From: Liolophura sinensis
Lineage: Eukaryota; Mollusca; Polyplacophora; Chitonida; Chitonidae
Assembly: GCF_032854445.1 (NCBI RefSeq)
Contig: NC_088295.1
Location: forward strand, 22,121,385 to 22,185,384
DNA: 64,000 nt
Reading direction: 5' to 3'
In this document: positions 38,001 to 50,248 of the stretch, one piece after another
Numbering within the stretch: position 1 is the stretch's first letter
Layout: the number at the start of each line of letters is the position of its first letter
Translations under genes and position numbers: made by a program
Notes under the pieces: model-generated
The model's database searches: none
The model's input: the letters and a program-made list of their open reading frames with translations, nothing else
What the model was told of the DNA's origin: nothing

Positions 38001-39893
38001 AAGTCTAGCTTGACAAGAGCCTGTCACAAGTGCATGGCAACCCAGCTGCAGTACATGTAAACCTGTCTCCACAACTCAGGTGATGATCCAGATCAAATGA
38101 CAGCTACCATAATGGCACAAATATGGAGGAGTGTGGTCAAGTTCACCATGACATACTCACAGATGAACACCTTCTATCAACAGGGTTGTGTGACATGTCC
38201 TTTGTCTGTCAATCAGTCCTGGCCTCAAGGAGCAGTGTTAACTTCATATGATATATACATGTACACCACACCTAAATCAAGGCTAGGCCCAGCTCTGAGA
38301 TGGCTTGGCCATGTTCCCAGCTCAGCTTCCACATTGACCGCTCCGAATCTTACATTCACTAACCTTGAACTTGGTCTTGTCACGTGCGCTGTCCTCAAAG
38401 TATCAAAACGGTTAGATCTGAGATCTGTTTCACTCTTCCCAGCTTAGCTTTCAGATAAGTGGAAGCTAAGCTGGGAACATGGCTAACCGATCTCAGAGCT
38501 ATAAAGCTGTATGCAACATATCACCTAATTATACAGGAACTCCATTATGTCACAATTAACACAAGTGTAACCAATGCATCCACTTGGAACTTCTCAAACC
38601 GCTATTTTCGAATAATATCAGTTCACTGCTGGGTGGATGTGGTTGCTCTTCCACAAAGATCATTTTTTTGCTCAACAGATGCTTTCAGTTCTTTCTGTTC
38701 GTTATTAAAAGACAAATCCTAAACAAGTGGTCAATCACCCTTTTAATGATGTAACTACATGTACCTTGATTTCAATCTGAACCCTTCTTGTGTTAATCTT
38801 TTTCTGTACGATAACAAGTGCAAACCGGCTCAAACGGAAAATGGTGGTTAGTGAAGTTTTGTTTGCAAATCCAGGTTAGTGAACTGAAAAGTACAACAAT
38901 GTATTTCTGAAAGCTGCAGAAGAATGATACAGATATCAGATCTACGCTAACGCTGTCCTGACAGTTTCCAGCTAGCATCAATAAAGATGCCATGACATTT
39001 ACATAGTGTCACCAGAAATAAATATTTTTGTTAAAATGAACTGGCATGCAGCCAAAATTAAAACATGAATGAGAGTCCACACACAATCACAGCTTTGTGA
39101 ACCTAAACAAAACATTCAAATGAGTGACATCCATTAAAATAGGTTAATTTTGCATTTGGCTACAGTTTCTTCAGAGCGTCTTACCGCTGACTGGTGCCCC
39201 TACTGACCAGTCAAATCGCATAGTAAAAGGTCGTATGAGTGTATACATTTGTATGCGCATAATTTCCATGACCACACAGAAGATGTTAGCATTCACGAAC
39301 CAAAAAAGAAATCAGCCAAAAGAAAAAAGATTTGTTATTCTTGGATGAAAAGTTCAGGCATCCTTTCAGGAAACATAATTTAAGCCATGTTATGTTAAGA
39401 AGCATAACTACACTCAATATAGACACAAAGACATCCATAAGCAAGGCCACATAGAGATCATTTTATTACACATACTATGGGCATCATTCAATAAAAAGGT
39501 TTTATTAATTAAAAATATTGTCCCTAAAATATTATAAATGTATTAGATGTATGGTACTTTTGGGCAATAGCAATTTTATTTTGTTTTATGGGCTAACAAA
39601 TACTAAAAAATCCAAAAATAGAAAAAAACCACAACTGAAAATCCACCTATTTATTCTGTATGATATTTAATATTTTTATATTTCTGCTTTTCAAGGCTTT
39701 AATATTATGATCGTGTGTATGTTTTCAACAGGAAAAACAGTCAGCGATAGTCCCCATTTCCAAAAAATAAAATGATTTTTACACCCTTCAAGAACACGAA
39801 ATAAAGATTCATCCCTAAACAAAAATTTAAATTGGCGTAGCCTTACTGGCAACACAGATTAAATAAATTGATCTCTTTCCCTTGCTCACAAAC

Positions 39894-39928
<35 letters not shown>

Positions 39929-40285
39929 TAGTCTAAGGGTTTTGTTTTTCAATAAATAAATTTGTATCCGATGCTGTCACAATTCTGAGTTCTTACATGT
40001 AATACTCCACGTCACAATGCTGTTATCCGAATATCAACTACATGTATGTCAGTGTGCTATCAGCAGTAATTTCATGGGTTCTATGAAACATATTTCATGA
40101 ATGGGTTACTTGATAGGTTTTCATACAGAGTACCCGTTACTTACCGGCACTTCAAGGGACTGATGGTGGATATCCACAGGCTGTTCTATAGGCTTGGGTC
40201 GGTTGAGGTAATACATGGCAGTAGCTGTTGTCACAGCTCCTAGAGTAACTGCCCCAGCCCCCAACAGCTTCAAATAGTCATCCAT
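23001..40285 (-). CDS. ACSL1/5/6-like: Long-chain fatty-acid CoA ligase (ACSL1/5/6 type), 21 coding exons
   Basis: The enzyme activates long-chain fatty acids to acyl-CoA (ATP to AMP plus pyrophosphate) on ER or mitochondrial outer membranes. Exons: 40285-40145, 36722-36608, 36209-36142, 34332-34231, 33441-33342, 32731-32559, 32009-31977, 31610-31559, 31410-31340, 30868-30791, 30596-30462, 30142-30060, 28646-28496, 28259-28187, 27384-27296, 27015-26899, 26337-26284, 24706-24617, 23740-23636, 23437-23366, 23138-23001. They total 2040 bases, 679 aa, with GT/AG borders and matching phases throughout. Visible features are an N-terminal hydrophobic anchor (about 8-27), AMP-binding YTSGTTGLPKG (256-266), YGQTEC (439-444), [10 protein letters not shown] (514-523), DRKK (535-538) and the C-terminal LTPTLKSKR with the catalytic-type Lys657. 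No break is seen. The length fits the family. Confidence 0.95.
26284..27015 (-). other. ACSL exons 16-17: hinge and ATP-binding motifs
   Basis: Exon 16 (27015-26899) encodes [10 protein letters not shown], whose Asp521 is expected to bind the ribose. Exon 17 (26337-26284) encodes the DRKK hinge (535-538) and FKLAQ at the start of the C-terminal domain. In the family this region rotates between adenylation and thioester formation. Confidence 0.9.
26768..26806. repeat. C-rich low-complexity tract
   Basis: A run of C with a few A bases in an ACSL intron. A shorter poly-C run lies at about 28434-28447 and another at 46251-46266. ORFs rich in proline here are artefacts of the run. Confidence 0.9.
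28187..28259 (-). other. ACSL exon 14: YGQTE motif
   Basis: This 73-base exon encodes [10 protein letters not shown] and following residues (435-458). YGQTE is the adenine-side motif conserved in long-chain acyl-CoA synthetases. The last codon (Gly459) is completed by exon 15. Confidence 0.9.
28742..28902. repeat. 54-bp tandem repeat, three copies, in an ACSL intron
   Basis: Three units start at about 28742, 28795 and 28849. Each contains a variant of gtgggacacctcttgaaatc and ends in gattatt. The third unit is the most diverged and runs into a short (att)n. Confidence 0.85.
31340..31610 (-). other. ACSL exons 8-9: AMP-binding (P-loop) motif split by an intron
   Basis: Exon 8 (31610-31559) ends inside the nucleotide-binding motif and exon 9 (31410-31340) completes it. 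The joined residues 256-266 read YTSGTTGLPKG, the signature that holds the ATP phosphates in adenylate-forming enzymes. The intron splits the Gly262 codon after its first base. Confidence 0.9.
32921..33222. mobile_element. Dispersed repeat, copy A (ACSL intron)
   Basis: This 0.3-kb stretch matches 59,021-59,361 at many positions, including cactcaacagcctatgtttt, aaaaacaatggagaaact and cgtgaaaagcagaaatttca. The start of copy A (aataagccactttcg) is close to the reverse complement of the end of copy B (cgaaagtcgcttatt). That suggests short terminal inverted repeats and a MITE. No ORF is present. Confidence 0.65.
38291..38500. mobile_element. MITE-like foldback element in ACSL intron 1
   Basis: Terminal inverted repeats of 42 bases lie at 38291-38332 and 38459-38500. 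The outer ends are agctctgagat and atctcagagct, with about five mismatches between the arms. The element is 210 bp long with no coding capacity. A further partial copy of the arm lies at about 38415-38455. I found no clear target duplication. The plus-strand ORF running through it is an accident. Confidence 0.75.
39893..39930. repeat. (TA)n-(CA)n microsatellite
   Basis: A run of TA dinucleotides passing into CACACACA. Confidence 0.9.
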
Positions 40286-40290
40286 GGTGG
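40145..40290 (-). other. First coding exon of ACSL with start codon in strong context
   Basis: The ATG at 40285 lies in gccaccATGG. It is preceded directly by ctcctttttccag, a good splice acceptor (AG at 40292-40291), so at least one noncoding exon lies upstream. An in-frame ATG at 40366 would add 27 residues if the acceptor were skipped. The family's usual N-terminus and the Kozak context favour 40285. Confidence 0.8.
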
Positions 40291-41439
40291 CTGGAAAAAG
40301 GAGGGAAAGATGATGAATAGAACGCCTCCAATTGGCTGGCTGGAGTAAGCTGTTACTCTGGCTCATGTATCACAATGGCTGCAATGTGACCTCAGGGTGC
40401 CAGGTGTTGGCTTCAGAGACAGTCCAGGTGCTGCTAGGGTTCACATCACTCATGGGTCACCATATGGTGCTGCACTCATACAAGGCAATGACAGTTACAC
40501 TTTGAATTTAGATAGATCAGGTCAACATTAATAAGGATGTTCTTTTCCGATTCTGCCAATGAACAAAACACAACATCAATCTACATGTACATGTATGCTA
40601 TCTACTTTCAGGATGTGGAGAATTCATGTAAAACAGTTTTTCTATAAGTGACAACTTAACAATACCTGTAACCTTAACCAGGAGAAACATTAATCTCTTA
40701 CCAGCCTTATTTTATGGCAATTAAGTTGCTGCAGATGTGATCAACAGGCAAGATATTTGCTTATAGCTGCATGGGCATGAATATTGACAACATTTATATG
40801 TAAGCTAGAATCACAATGTTCCTTGACCTTTAGTTATATAATGCATCCTAATCATGAAGCAACCTTGGCTGTTGTGTCACGCCATTGGTATGATTGACAG
40901 CTCACTTTTAGCCAAGGCCTCGACATGCATAGTATGCTGGTAGTATTACATATAAATGTACATGTAGTATCATAAAATAAAGCCTAACCCTTTGTTGGGC
41001 TTCCGGGGTGCAAGCTTAAACAGCCTACTGGTACTTACTATTAAGTCCCTATGGAATGAAGTTATTACATAAGAATAAGGTCAGCTGCCTTTTCACTGAC
41101 CTTCTGGTTTATATCAATAAGCTAAGTGTACAAAAGTAAGCAGGCTTATTAATGATGAAATCTCACTTACTTCTCCTTGACCGCTTAGAGGTGAAATAGG
41201 AGAACTTTAGCTGCAGGATTACCATAACTAATACGTACAATGACTTACAGCTTCATGAGCACGTACGTGTACAAGCATCACAGGGCACTAATATGACATT
41301 GTACTAGAGTTCATATCTGATTCAGTCTTTAAAAAATCTGGACTTCACACCCAAATAAAATGTAAGCCAAACATAATAGAGACCTGCTAGTAAAAAAGTT
41401 ATAATCAAACAATCTCTTTTTTAGTTCCTTACTTGAAGT

Positions 41440-42479
41440 TTCAAGTGATCATAAAGTCTGCCACTACATAAACCTTGAAAAAATTAAACGACATATATCA
41501 CAGAAAAATAATGTTATCACAGAAAAATATGTAAACAAAATTTTTATAAAGTTTTGAAAGCCAAGAAGATGAAGTTCAGCACTGGGTATATGGCACTGAT
41601 GGACAATTCACTTCGAGCAGCCAAGTTGTAAAAGCCCTTATGACCTTGGCCAATCACTAGTGCCGAAAGCGTCACGTGATATTTGGCTGTCACGTCAAAA
41701 AACCTAATAGATCTCCACTGTCAGTGTGGTTTTTTATACTGGATAACACATATCGATGTACTAAATTAGATTTTTTGCAGTAGTTTAAATGATAAACTGA
41801 CGCATTTTGAGCCACATATTTATGAGCTGGGAACTGAGAACGTGAATGTGGGACAGGATACTGTTGTAGCTTGTCGGTGAGCTGGCAACAGAACCGCTTC
41901 GAGAGTGTCATTGCTTGAACAAAAATATTGTGACTTTGCATTATTTTTCCTTATCAAAGTCAGATTTATTTCGAAAATATCTTCCCAAAATCTGAATGAA
42001 AGGGTCTGTTATCAATAAATATCATTTATTTATTTGAGTGGTGCTTTACGCCATACTCAAGATATTTGCTTGAAGTTGGTACAGTCAGCTACGCCAAATG
42101 CCTACACCTACGAAGAACGAGGTCAAGCAGGACCGCTAAAACACGATGCTTGTGTGATCAAACATCACCCTCACCAAAACCAAACTACAAGCAACATCGG
42201 CCCTTTGAACACAGAACAGCGCTTTTGTTTGTAGTTTCTTATTGTCACATTGTTTAATAAGAGATGGAACAGGATCACTCCTAGGTTTTGTAAGGTCAAT
42301 CTAGACTGTTATAACATGGTAAAATGGCATCACCACATGAATGGCTAGGTACTGATGATTGTTTGCTATTTATTTTGTTGATAAGTGATGTAGAATTTTT
42401 AAAATATTTTTAGAACATTTCTGGAATACTAACTTATTAATTAATTCACTTTTAGTGTCTGACTTTATGTTCACTTTAA
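41440..42479. mobile_element. Non-autonomous DNA transposon related to the block in the array units
   Basis: Terminal inverted repeats of about 26 bases lie at 41440-41465 and 42454-42479. Both contain cataaagtc, with about four mismatches. Much of the interior is similar to the array block (for example gacaggatactg and atttttagaacatttctgga). About 200 bases from 42028 are an insertion that begins with a SINE tail fragment. No transposase is encoded. Confidence 0.75.
42028..42064 (-). mobile_element. SINE 3'-end fragment
   Basis: The sequence atttatttatttgagtggtg followed by a short match to the SINE body (ttacgccatactcaag). It lies inside the DNA transposon at 41440-42479. Confidence 0.6.
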
Positions 42480-43499
42480 CACTAATATCAAGATTGTCTT
42501 TCAGCTATATCTTTTGACAAAGCTTTCACCTTAGTGTCCTCACTGGGACAGCATAAAAAAAAATCTATTTATTGGCAAAAGAATAGTCAAAAGAACAGTA
42601 TGACAATACCAGGTTGACCACTAATTTTTGAGTTCTCTGTGAGGGCTGTGACCACTAAGTGTAGAAGTGTCCAAACTGCTTAATTGTGTCACAGTCTTTG
42701 AGGTACATGTGAGAGGTAGGGTCATCCATAACTTGAATTATTTTTATATAAATATGTTGTGTATTCATGTTAAATAAACTTTCATTTTTGAATAAATGTT
42801 AAGAAATATTAATAAAATAATGTATTTACATGCGATTGTTATTTAATGACAAAATGTGATAGTCTAGAGAATTGAATTCAGACTACATCAAACCTGCATC
42901 TTTACGGTGGCTTAGTACTCTTATGTGGGGCAGTTCGAGATACAGTTCGATATATTTCCTTAACTCTGCTGCATTCTACGATGACGATAAAATCAAGGGA
43001 ACAAATAAATACCCTTATAAATAACTGCCACCTAATGTTGATCCACATGTACATGAACAACACGTGTATACCTCAATCAGCCACCGACAGTCAATGCTGA
43101 TCTGCATGCTATCCTTAACTTAAGCACATATCATATATGAACGAGTGTTTATCCATGCATTGTACACATATACTACATTACACAGCTGTGGTATATGTTG
43201 CAGGCAGGGGATATTGATTGGAGTAATATATGTACATATGCCAAGGCTGTTTCTCACCACAGAACACATAGCCAATGAGTGGCGTGGGTGTGTCCATACA
43301 GTCTAATAAGAGACCAATAGTCCACCATCATCATATGTATCAGGCCATCAGTAGAGTATACACAGACAAGTAGCTTTCAAAACTTATGTGTTTAATGACC
43401 ACTCCATGGCAAAGGTTAAGAGCAAGTAAGTGATGTGAAGATCTCACAATGCCATGTTCACAATAAAAAGAAAAAAAAAGAACAGAGCTGACAGGACCA

Positions 43500-43570
43500 T
43501 CTGCCTGTGTGTCTGTGTGCGCGTGTGTGCGCATGTGTGTGTGGGTATGTGTGTGAGGTGTCAATGTGTC
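43500..43570. repeat. GT-rich microsatellite
   Basis: Imperfect (TG)n with CG and GG interruptions. Confidence 0.85.
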
Positions 43571-45245
43571 ATGTAGTCCTATGTTGTATATAAGGTATTC
43601 CTGAGTATTGATCACTCGTAGGTGTAGAAAATAGCGATGAACAAATCTTCATTCAACGAACAGGGACGTTTCCCTAACTGAGCTACATTGACTGAGATTT
43701 CACTCTGCTACATCTGCTACCTCTGTACAGTCCAGACACCTGGCTTCTGTAATCTGATCAATGTCACAATGGACCTCAAATACATGCATGTCTGAATACA
43801 ACTTAGGAACTGTAATGTTGCTATTGCAGATTCATTTACACTGTCACAATCAAAGTCAAACGGAGACAAGCTGTGTCCAGTTATAATCATCAGATTACCG
43901 GAAGACAAACTCACACGTAACATGTTTCTCTGAAGTTTAATATAATTTCTGTGGGAAGCATGAAAGTTCATTCACATATGATAATCTTCTTATAGTGAAG
44001 TGCAGAGCTATCGTGCTGAAAGTTGACACTTGCCCGCTTGCCCTGGGCAAATGGTAGTGCATGAGGGCAAACAAACTGTCCCTCATGACTGCCCTTACGG
44101 ACAGGCAAATTTTTCCCACCAATGAAAAGCTGACAGCATTTCATTAGACTTTATTTCACTGCCCAGATATCACTTTTTGCTGGTGATGTGCAGCGATGCC
44201 CATGATGCCACATACACTGACATACATGTACTACTGGACTAATATGGGCGACCAATTATATTAACAAATCTTATATAGAGTAGTCATTTCACATTTCTCT
44301 TATAGCCGCCAAATGCTGGGCTATTAGTTCAGTGACTGTTGAAAGTTTCCTTCCTTGCTTGTATCTATCAATACAATTTTTGTCAGTTTGTCAACCTCTC
44401 AAAAAAATGTGTTCACTTGTGAAATGAAATGTATCATTTATGTTGGATATAGAGATAAATTTTAGGCAGCTACTATATATCCAGCTGCTGTGGATATCAA
44501 CAAAAATTATTTCATACTTACAAGCAGCTGTCAATATGAGCTAAAATGATTATTACAGAGATTTCTCTGTGATACATTTACCTCATCATCTAGCAACATA
44601 AACTGGACGCCTCACCCCATAAGGATAATAATTTACATTTACGTCTTTTTATATGTCCATACTGCATTGGCACTGCTCAACCATCTGAAAGTTTATGGTT
44701 TCCTCACTTAAAAATTAACATCAGGTCTGATCACGTCATGGACAAGTGGTTGGGTTGTCTTTATAGTAAAATTGCTCAATTTTTTCCCTTAAAGTGTATG
44801 TAATTTGAAACCTTTTACAGCATTATTTTGGGCACTCTTCAGTATATGTCAATATATGAGACCAGTTTTAGTCACACAGTAGCTGTTTTCGTGTCACCAA
44901 TTTTGGAGATCTGATTTATGTAGAGTTTGTGTATATACTCAGTATAACAAAGGTAGTACCCACTGAAAACATTTGTGACATCATCAACAATGAACTGGCT
45001 TGGGTCCTCAGCAATACACCACCAGGCTATGAAATTTGGCCCAAAAGAAACGATTGTTCGCATGTCCGTTAAGTGGAGTGTAATTGTGCAGACCGATAAA
45101 TCAGTTACACTGATCTTTTCTCAAGAACGTTTAACTTTAAGCACTTTAACTGCGTAGCGCTCAATGGTTATATTAGAGTTACCCACACAAGGTTGCCGGC
45201 CATCCTTAGCGTATGATATTACGACAGCTACATGTACCACAAGAT

Positions 45246-45409
45246 TTATTTATTTATTTATTTGATTGGTGTTTTACGCCGCACTCAAGAATATTTCACT
45301 TATACGACGGCAGCCAGCATTATGGTGGGTGGAAACCGGGCACAGCCCGGGGGAAACCCACGACCATCCGCAGGTTGCTGACAGACCTTCCCACTTACGG
45401 CCGGAGAGT
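45246..45409 (-). mobile_element. 5'-shortened SINE with 12-bp target duplication
   Basis: Same family as 22375-22540, in the opposite orientation. GTACCACAAGAT is repeated at 45234-45245 and 45410-45421. Its 5' end falls within a few bases of the same point in the element as the 22375 copy. Confidence 0.85.
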
Positions 45410-47127
45410 GTACCACAAGATAGAAGTTGTGTCTGTTGTGCTCTTCCCAGTTTGCTTCAATACTTGTCTGTTGGCAAATAACAAGCACCGGCAAAAAAAA
45501 TGCCATTAGTTAGTGCCGTGATGCTGCAAAGTGTTCTGTTCAACCGGAACTCAATGCCATTATGAACTACAAGCAGTCACCAGCTTTACTCTCTGAACAA
45601 ATTTCGTTGAGAACCGTGCTCTATTTATTTATCTGGTCAATGCATTTGCACTGTCTGCTGTCATCTGAGCCGTCAAGTATAGCCTACAAACCACCTATTA
45701 ACTCCGCTACAGCATATAGGTAACTCCGGAGAAGACTTCAGTGTTACGAGAAAATATTGAAACTTTTGGCTACAAAAGTACTATTCAATTTTCAGCCACA
45801 TCTTCCTGCCATGAGCATGCGCAAACACGTGCTTGCTAGTGGCATTCATCAGTCATGTATTGAGATCTAGGTGAGCTAGTGTTGGGCGGAGAAAAGTGAA
45901 CTTTAAATTTGAACTAAATTTAAACTTTCACTAGTCAACAGCTTTCCATGAGCTGGTCATTGTTTACATTCCCTCATGTGAATGTTTATATCATTTCACA
46001 ATGTAGATGAAACCAATTTATCAGACAGGGATGGTGAGGGTTCCATAAGCCAGCTGGATACTACATACTACAAATAGCTAACTATAAACTATGAAGTAAT
46101 TATTAATCATCAAAAGAAAATAAAAATACTCAGGAATAGAGCACATGCTACTCTGGCCTTGAAAGACATGCAATTCTCAGTGTGTATGACAAATATGCTT
46201 TATGGAGACTTCCTGATTAATCCTGATCTATACTGATCACCATGCTATGCCCCCCCCCCCCCCCCCATGTAACCATGTATGATGGTGGACTGTACTGCAA
46301 TACAACCAACCTCATATGCAAATTAATAGGCTTTGACGAAGTTACAGAGATAAAAAGTCTGCTAGAAAGCGCTGTAGATGACTTTATTAGCCACACGTTC
46401 ACGTAACCAATTTGCACGAACGACTGATCTGTTTTTCGCGTCGTGGCAAAATCGAACAATTGGTTATTCAAGGCTTAAAACCCATAACCTATTTTTGGGT
46501 TAAGTAAACCACCCAAATTTCATGGCCTGCATCACGCATGCATGAACTCAATTGGATGAAATGCTGTGAAGAATGGACCTACATGTACATATAGACAGGC
46601 AGACACAGACAAGAGACTCCTTCATGTTCACAGTTATGCTGAGGGGTTGCATGACCCACTTCTGGCAGTCATATTGGAGTACAATGGCTATACCAGACCA
46701 TGTTAACAGGGTTCCAATATGACTACCTAGCTATTGTTCTTCCACAGAGATGACATCATGTGAAACCTCTCTATAGTTAGATATTAATATATATGGAAAT
46801 TGTCAATAAAAAAAGAATACCTGATACTAAAACTGTTTAAAACAAATGATTGAGGCTAATGAGCAATCTATCACCAACAGTATACATCTCAAAGAGGCTA
46901 GAGCAGCAGAACCATTTTTAAAATGTGCTGGCTGAGCATCAGATTATGGTAGGTTTTGTAATAAACAGCCCCCACATCTTAAATTTAGCCCGCAAGCCCT
47001 CATCAAAGAAGGTGCTTACTACTGCTATTGATTTAATCTGGGAAAGTATGCCAAATAAAAACCTTTATACCTCTAGATGCCTCTTTAGCTTGTGTAAAAT
47101 ATATAGGCTTAGCCTACATGTATTGTA

Positions 47128-47205
47128 TATGTTCAGGAAACCAGAGTGCCTGGGGTAAACCACCGTCCACTGGTAAGTGACTGAAGAACTTTCCCAAATG
47201 TATTA
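47128..47205 (-). mobile_element. Fragment of a second SINE type
   Basis: It contains aaaccagagtgcctgggg and taaaccaccgtcc. A related but older copy lies at 55232-55400. Only the central part is recognisable. The identification rests on resemblance to SINE bodies I have seen in molluscan sequences and is tentative. Confidence 0.4.
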
Positions 47206-48939
47206 CACAAATATATGCACATCATACTGGTGAAAGACAAGTGGTCTTCAATGAATGTTAAGACTTTGAAACAACCATACAACCACTATCAATGGCTTCA
47301 TTATCACTGGGGCCCACAAACTATGACAAAGCGGACATCTGTTGATTCCCTGTTTATGGCCGTATAGCAAAGAAATTCGTGGACAAAACAGCTACAGTCT
47401 TCGTCTTAGAATAATATTCCTGTTCATTTAACCTGTTGTTACGGCTCTGTCCACTTTCACATACTTCATTTTACGCCAAAAACATTGTCTACTGTATACA
47501 TATGACATCTTGTACTATTTCATTTATTCTTTAAAACTGTTTAAATACAACTAAAATATTGAATCATGCACTGTCTTGTATCGTTTGTTGGAGTTACCAC
47601 AATACTCTACTTTAAAACATCTACTAAATTGCAAAACACCACTGCATTACTTTTTTTCACCTAATTCAGCGTAAGCCTTTGTGTGTGGGGTCGTGTAAGT
47701 TACTTACTATTTTAAGTTTATAATCATTTTCATCAATGGTTGGAATAAAACCCTTACTGTGCTAAACTGACAAGAGGCCAGAATCCACCACTTGCGCGTG
47801 ACCATTTACCAGCTTTACACTGCAGTCGCTGCTCTACTTTTAATCTCTATCTTGTAATCTGTAGTAGTTTATACATGTTGTTATGGTTGGTCTGACAAAA
47901 GTCGTTAGATCACCAAATGGTAAAAAAAAAAATGTCAACAATCACAAACCACAGTGATAAATTTTAATATATAAAAGTCTAAAAGAAGAGGTGACTGCAA
48001 TTTTCTTGAGAGGACTAAATTAGCATTTATAATCGCTGAGGCAGAAAGGCTATGGCTTACATAAGAACATGAACCAAAAAGAATGCGCATACATGTAGGT
48101 GCACAAAGTTCTAATTAGAAAGTATCTTGCATAACTGGTGTGCATGGGTGTCATTTACCTGGAACAGTAAAATTCTCAGGTGTAGGTATAAAAGACAATA
48201 ATACCATGGAATTTGGCATTAAGCCAGCATAAACTTAAGAGACAAATCTGACTGCTCAAGCATGTATGTATCTTTCAATATATGGAGATATGATCAACAC
48301 AGGTAGAAGACAAATAACTCCCCTTACCTACACCACAAGTCCTAACATGCTGTGGTTTAGCCCAAGGTGTAGGAGATTTATAATTAATAGTCATGTGTAC
48401 ATGAACTACCTTTACAGCATATTTGACCTTGTCTACTTACTGGGCTCCTATTTATCTTTATTATTAATACACTACTTCAGCCCACTATCGATATGTATTA
48501 ATAGTTCAAGAATGCCTTGTTCGTCTGTATCTTCAATTTTGTAGGTCAAATTTGTGTACACTCTGTTGGCCTACTGCACAGACAAGTGCCTTGTAGAAGT
48601 TGAAGCCATCATAAATTACCACACACATTGTACGACAATAACTGTATCTTACACAACGCGGCGTACATCATTTAGGCCCTGTCATGATCTTTATCACTCA
48701 AACTAGAACACGATAGAAACAAATGTAGGTTTACTTAAACCTGTGTTACCCGTAAATTGACCTTAAACATGAAATGGCCTACATCGGCATGTGAGGCGTT
48801 TTTCGCCCACTTCCGCCCATCATCACCGACGTGAATCCAGCATCACAAACCTGGCAACACCAAAATCATCACCCTCATCACAACCGCAACACAATATGTC
48901 TTTCAAAAATTAATAAAACACGACTAAATAGCAATAATA

Positions 48940-49160
48940 TTCCCTACCTGGATGTGGTGTGTTGATTCTGAGAAACAACCCAATTACTCAGTGTAAAAAT
49001 ATAGGCTAAAATGTGTTCTAACACCGGCAAATTCGTCTGACCTACACACTCACGAATGCCACAATCAGACCACCATTACGTTGAACACACCATTTGTAAG
49101 CTCATTGCTGATTGGCTCACAAGCAATACGTGGTGTCCTTACGTATAGAATGACTGTGGC
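48940..49160 (-). promoter_or_regulatory. Candidate ACSL promoter and noncoding first exon
   Basis: Read on the minus strand, a CCAAT box (gagccaatcag, near 49115) and a GC element (ttcccgccac, near 49163) are followed about 150 bases later by a consensus splice donor (cacatccag/gtaggg, exon end near 48950). This would give ACSL a first intron of about 8.7 kb. There is no transcript evidence. Confidence 0.25.
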
Positions 49161-49516
49161 GGGAAACAGTAGAAATCGATGGAAGTTTTCTGAACCAGGA
49201 AAGAAGCAGCTTATATTTGCTGCTGTTATGCTCCGAGCAATGATGTTCATTTAACCTATTTATTGTAATGAGAAAGGCAAATGTAGCTACAGATTCACAT
49301 CCTGAAGCCTATCCTTTAAACTGTGAAAAACAACAACCGCAAATAATTCAAAGTCTAAATATAGCCTGCATGACGAGCAGTAGGCCTATACACCCACTCA
49401 TAGTAGGCGTACATGTACATGTAGGCCTAGTCTCAATAAACTTGAATAAAATAAAGTTGGATGAGGACATTCACCTTTAATTAATAAGCTTTAGCACTAA
49501 AGGGAAAACTGAAAGA

Positions 49517-49572
49517 TTTATTTATTTATTTTGTTTTACGCTGTACTCAAGAATATTTCAGTATAAAGGGCC
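49517..49572 (-). mobile_element. SINE 3'-end fragment
   Basis: The sequence gatttatttatttattttg followed by ttacgctgtactcaagaata, matching the tail and end of the SINE body on the minus strand. Confidence 0.6.
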
Positions 49573-50041
49573 AAGAAGATGAAAAATGATGAAGATTATA
49601 TAGGCCTACCGGTATATATAGATAATCTAATATATTTTATACGTTTATTTCATAATGGTCAAGTATGTATGTCCACATGTAAATCTGTTTATAACTTTAC
49701 GGTATATATAGGACATATTGTTAGTATATACATAGTACCGGTAGGCCTATACAAATATGATTTGTGGCCGAACAGTGTTCGGTTTGAAATGACACAAGTT
49801 AAACGAAGTGTTAGATATACATACAGGCCTAGCTAATATCCAGAAAAAAAACAGAGAGACTTTTAATCGTAAGACATATTCCAGTGCACGTCAAGTGAAA
49901 GGAAGTATGAGTGCGTAGTATGAATGAAATCAACTTGTAGTAACCCTCACGCACATGCAGTGGGGACAGCTAAAGCATGAATATGAAATCATGATGTCTG
50001 TTGAGGTCCCAACTCATTTCAAAACTGTCACAAGACATAAA

Positions 50042-50248
50042 AATTGTTAAGTACGGTGTAAGACCCCAAGCATACATGCATACATTCCAAATCTGTCCAG
50101 GTGGTTAGAGTGCTATAGCGCAGCAAATGGGCCAGAAGCCTCTAACCAGTGCAGTCGTGTGTGCAAGTCCAGCTCGTGCTAGATGGAAGTGTAGTGGAAG
50201 GGCCCGTCAGCAATGGACGGTTGTGGTTTACCCCTAGGCTCTGCAAAA
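50042..50248 (+). mobile_element. Old SINE copies: a tail fragment followed by a tRNA-like head and body
   Basis: A tail-like piece (aagtacggtgtaagacccca) is followed at 50094 by a diverged head (ggttagagtgc; B box gtgcaagtcc) and body (ggcccgtcagcaatgg) of the same SINE family. The 3' end is lost after ctctgcaaa. Confidence 0.6.

Larger units (their letters stand above)
42480..48940. other. No gene seen
   Basis: AT-rich non-coding sequence between the first ACSL coding exon region and the candidate promoter. It contains the SINE at 45246, the GT microsatellite at 43500 and a poly-C run at 46251. The ORFs present are short and lack splice support. Confidence 0.5.

Noticed and set aside
38097-38447. 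116-aa plus-strand ORF
   Set aside because: It runs through the MITE-like inverted repeat in an ACSL intron, with no splice or start support.
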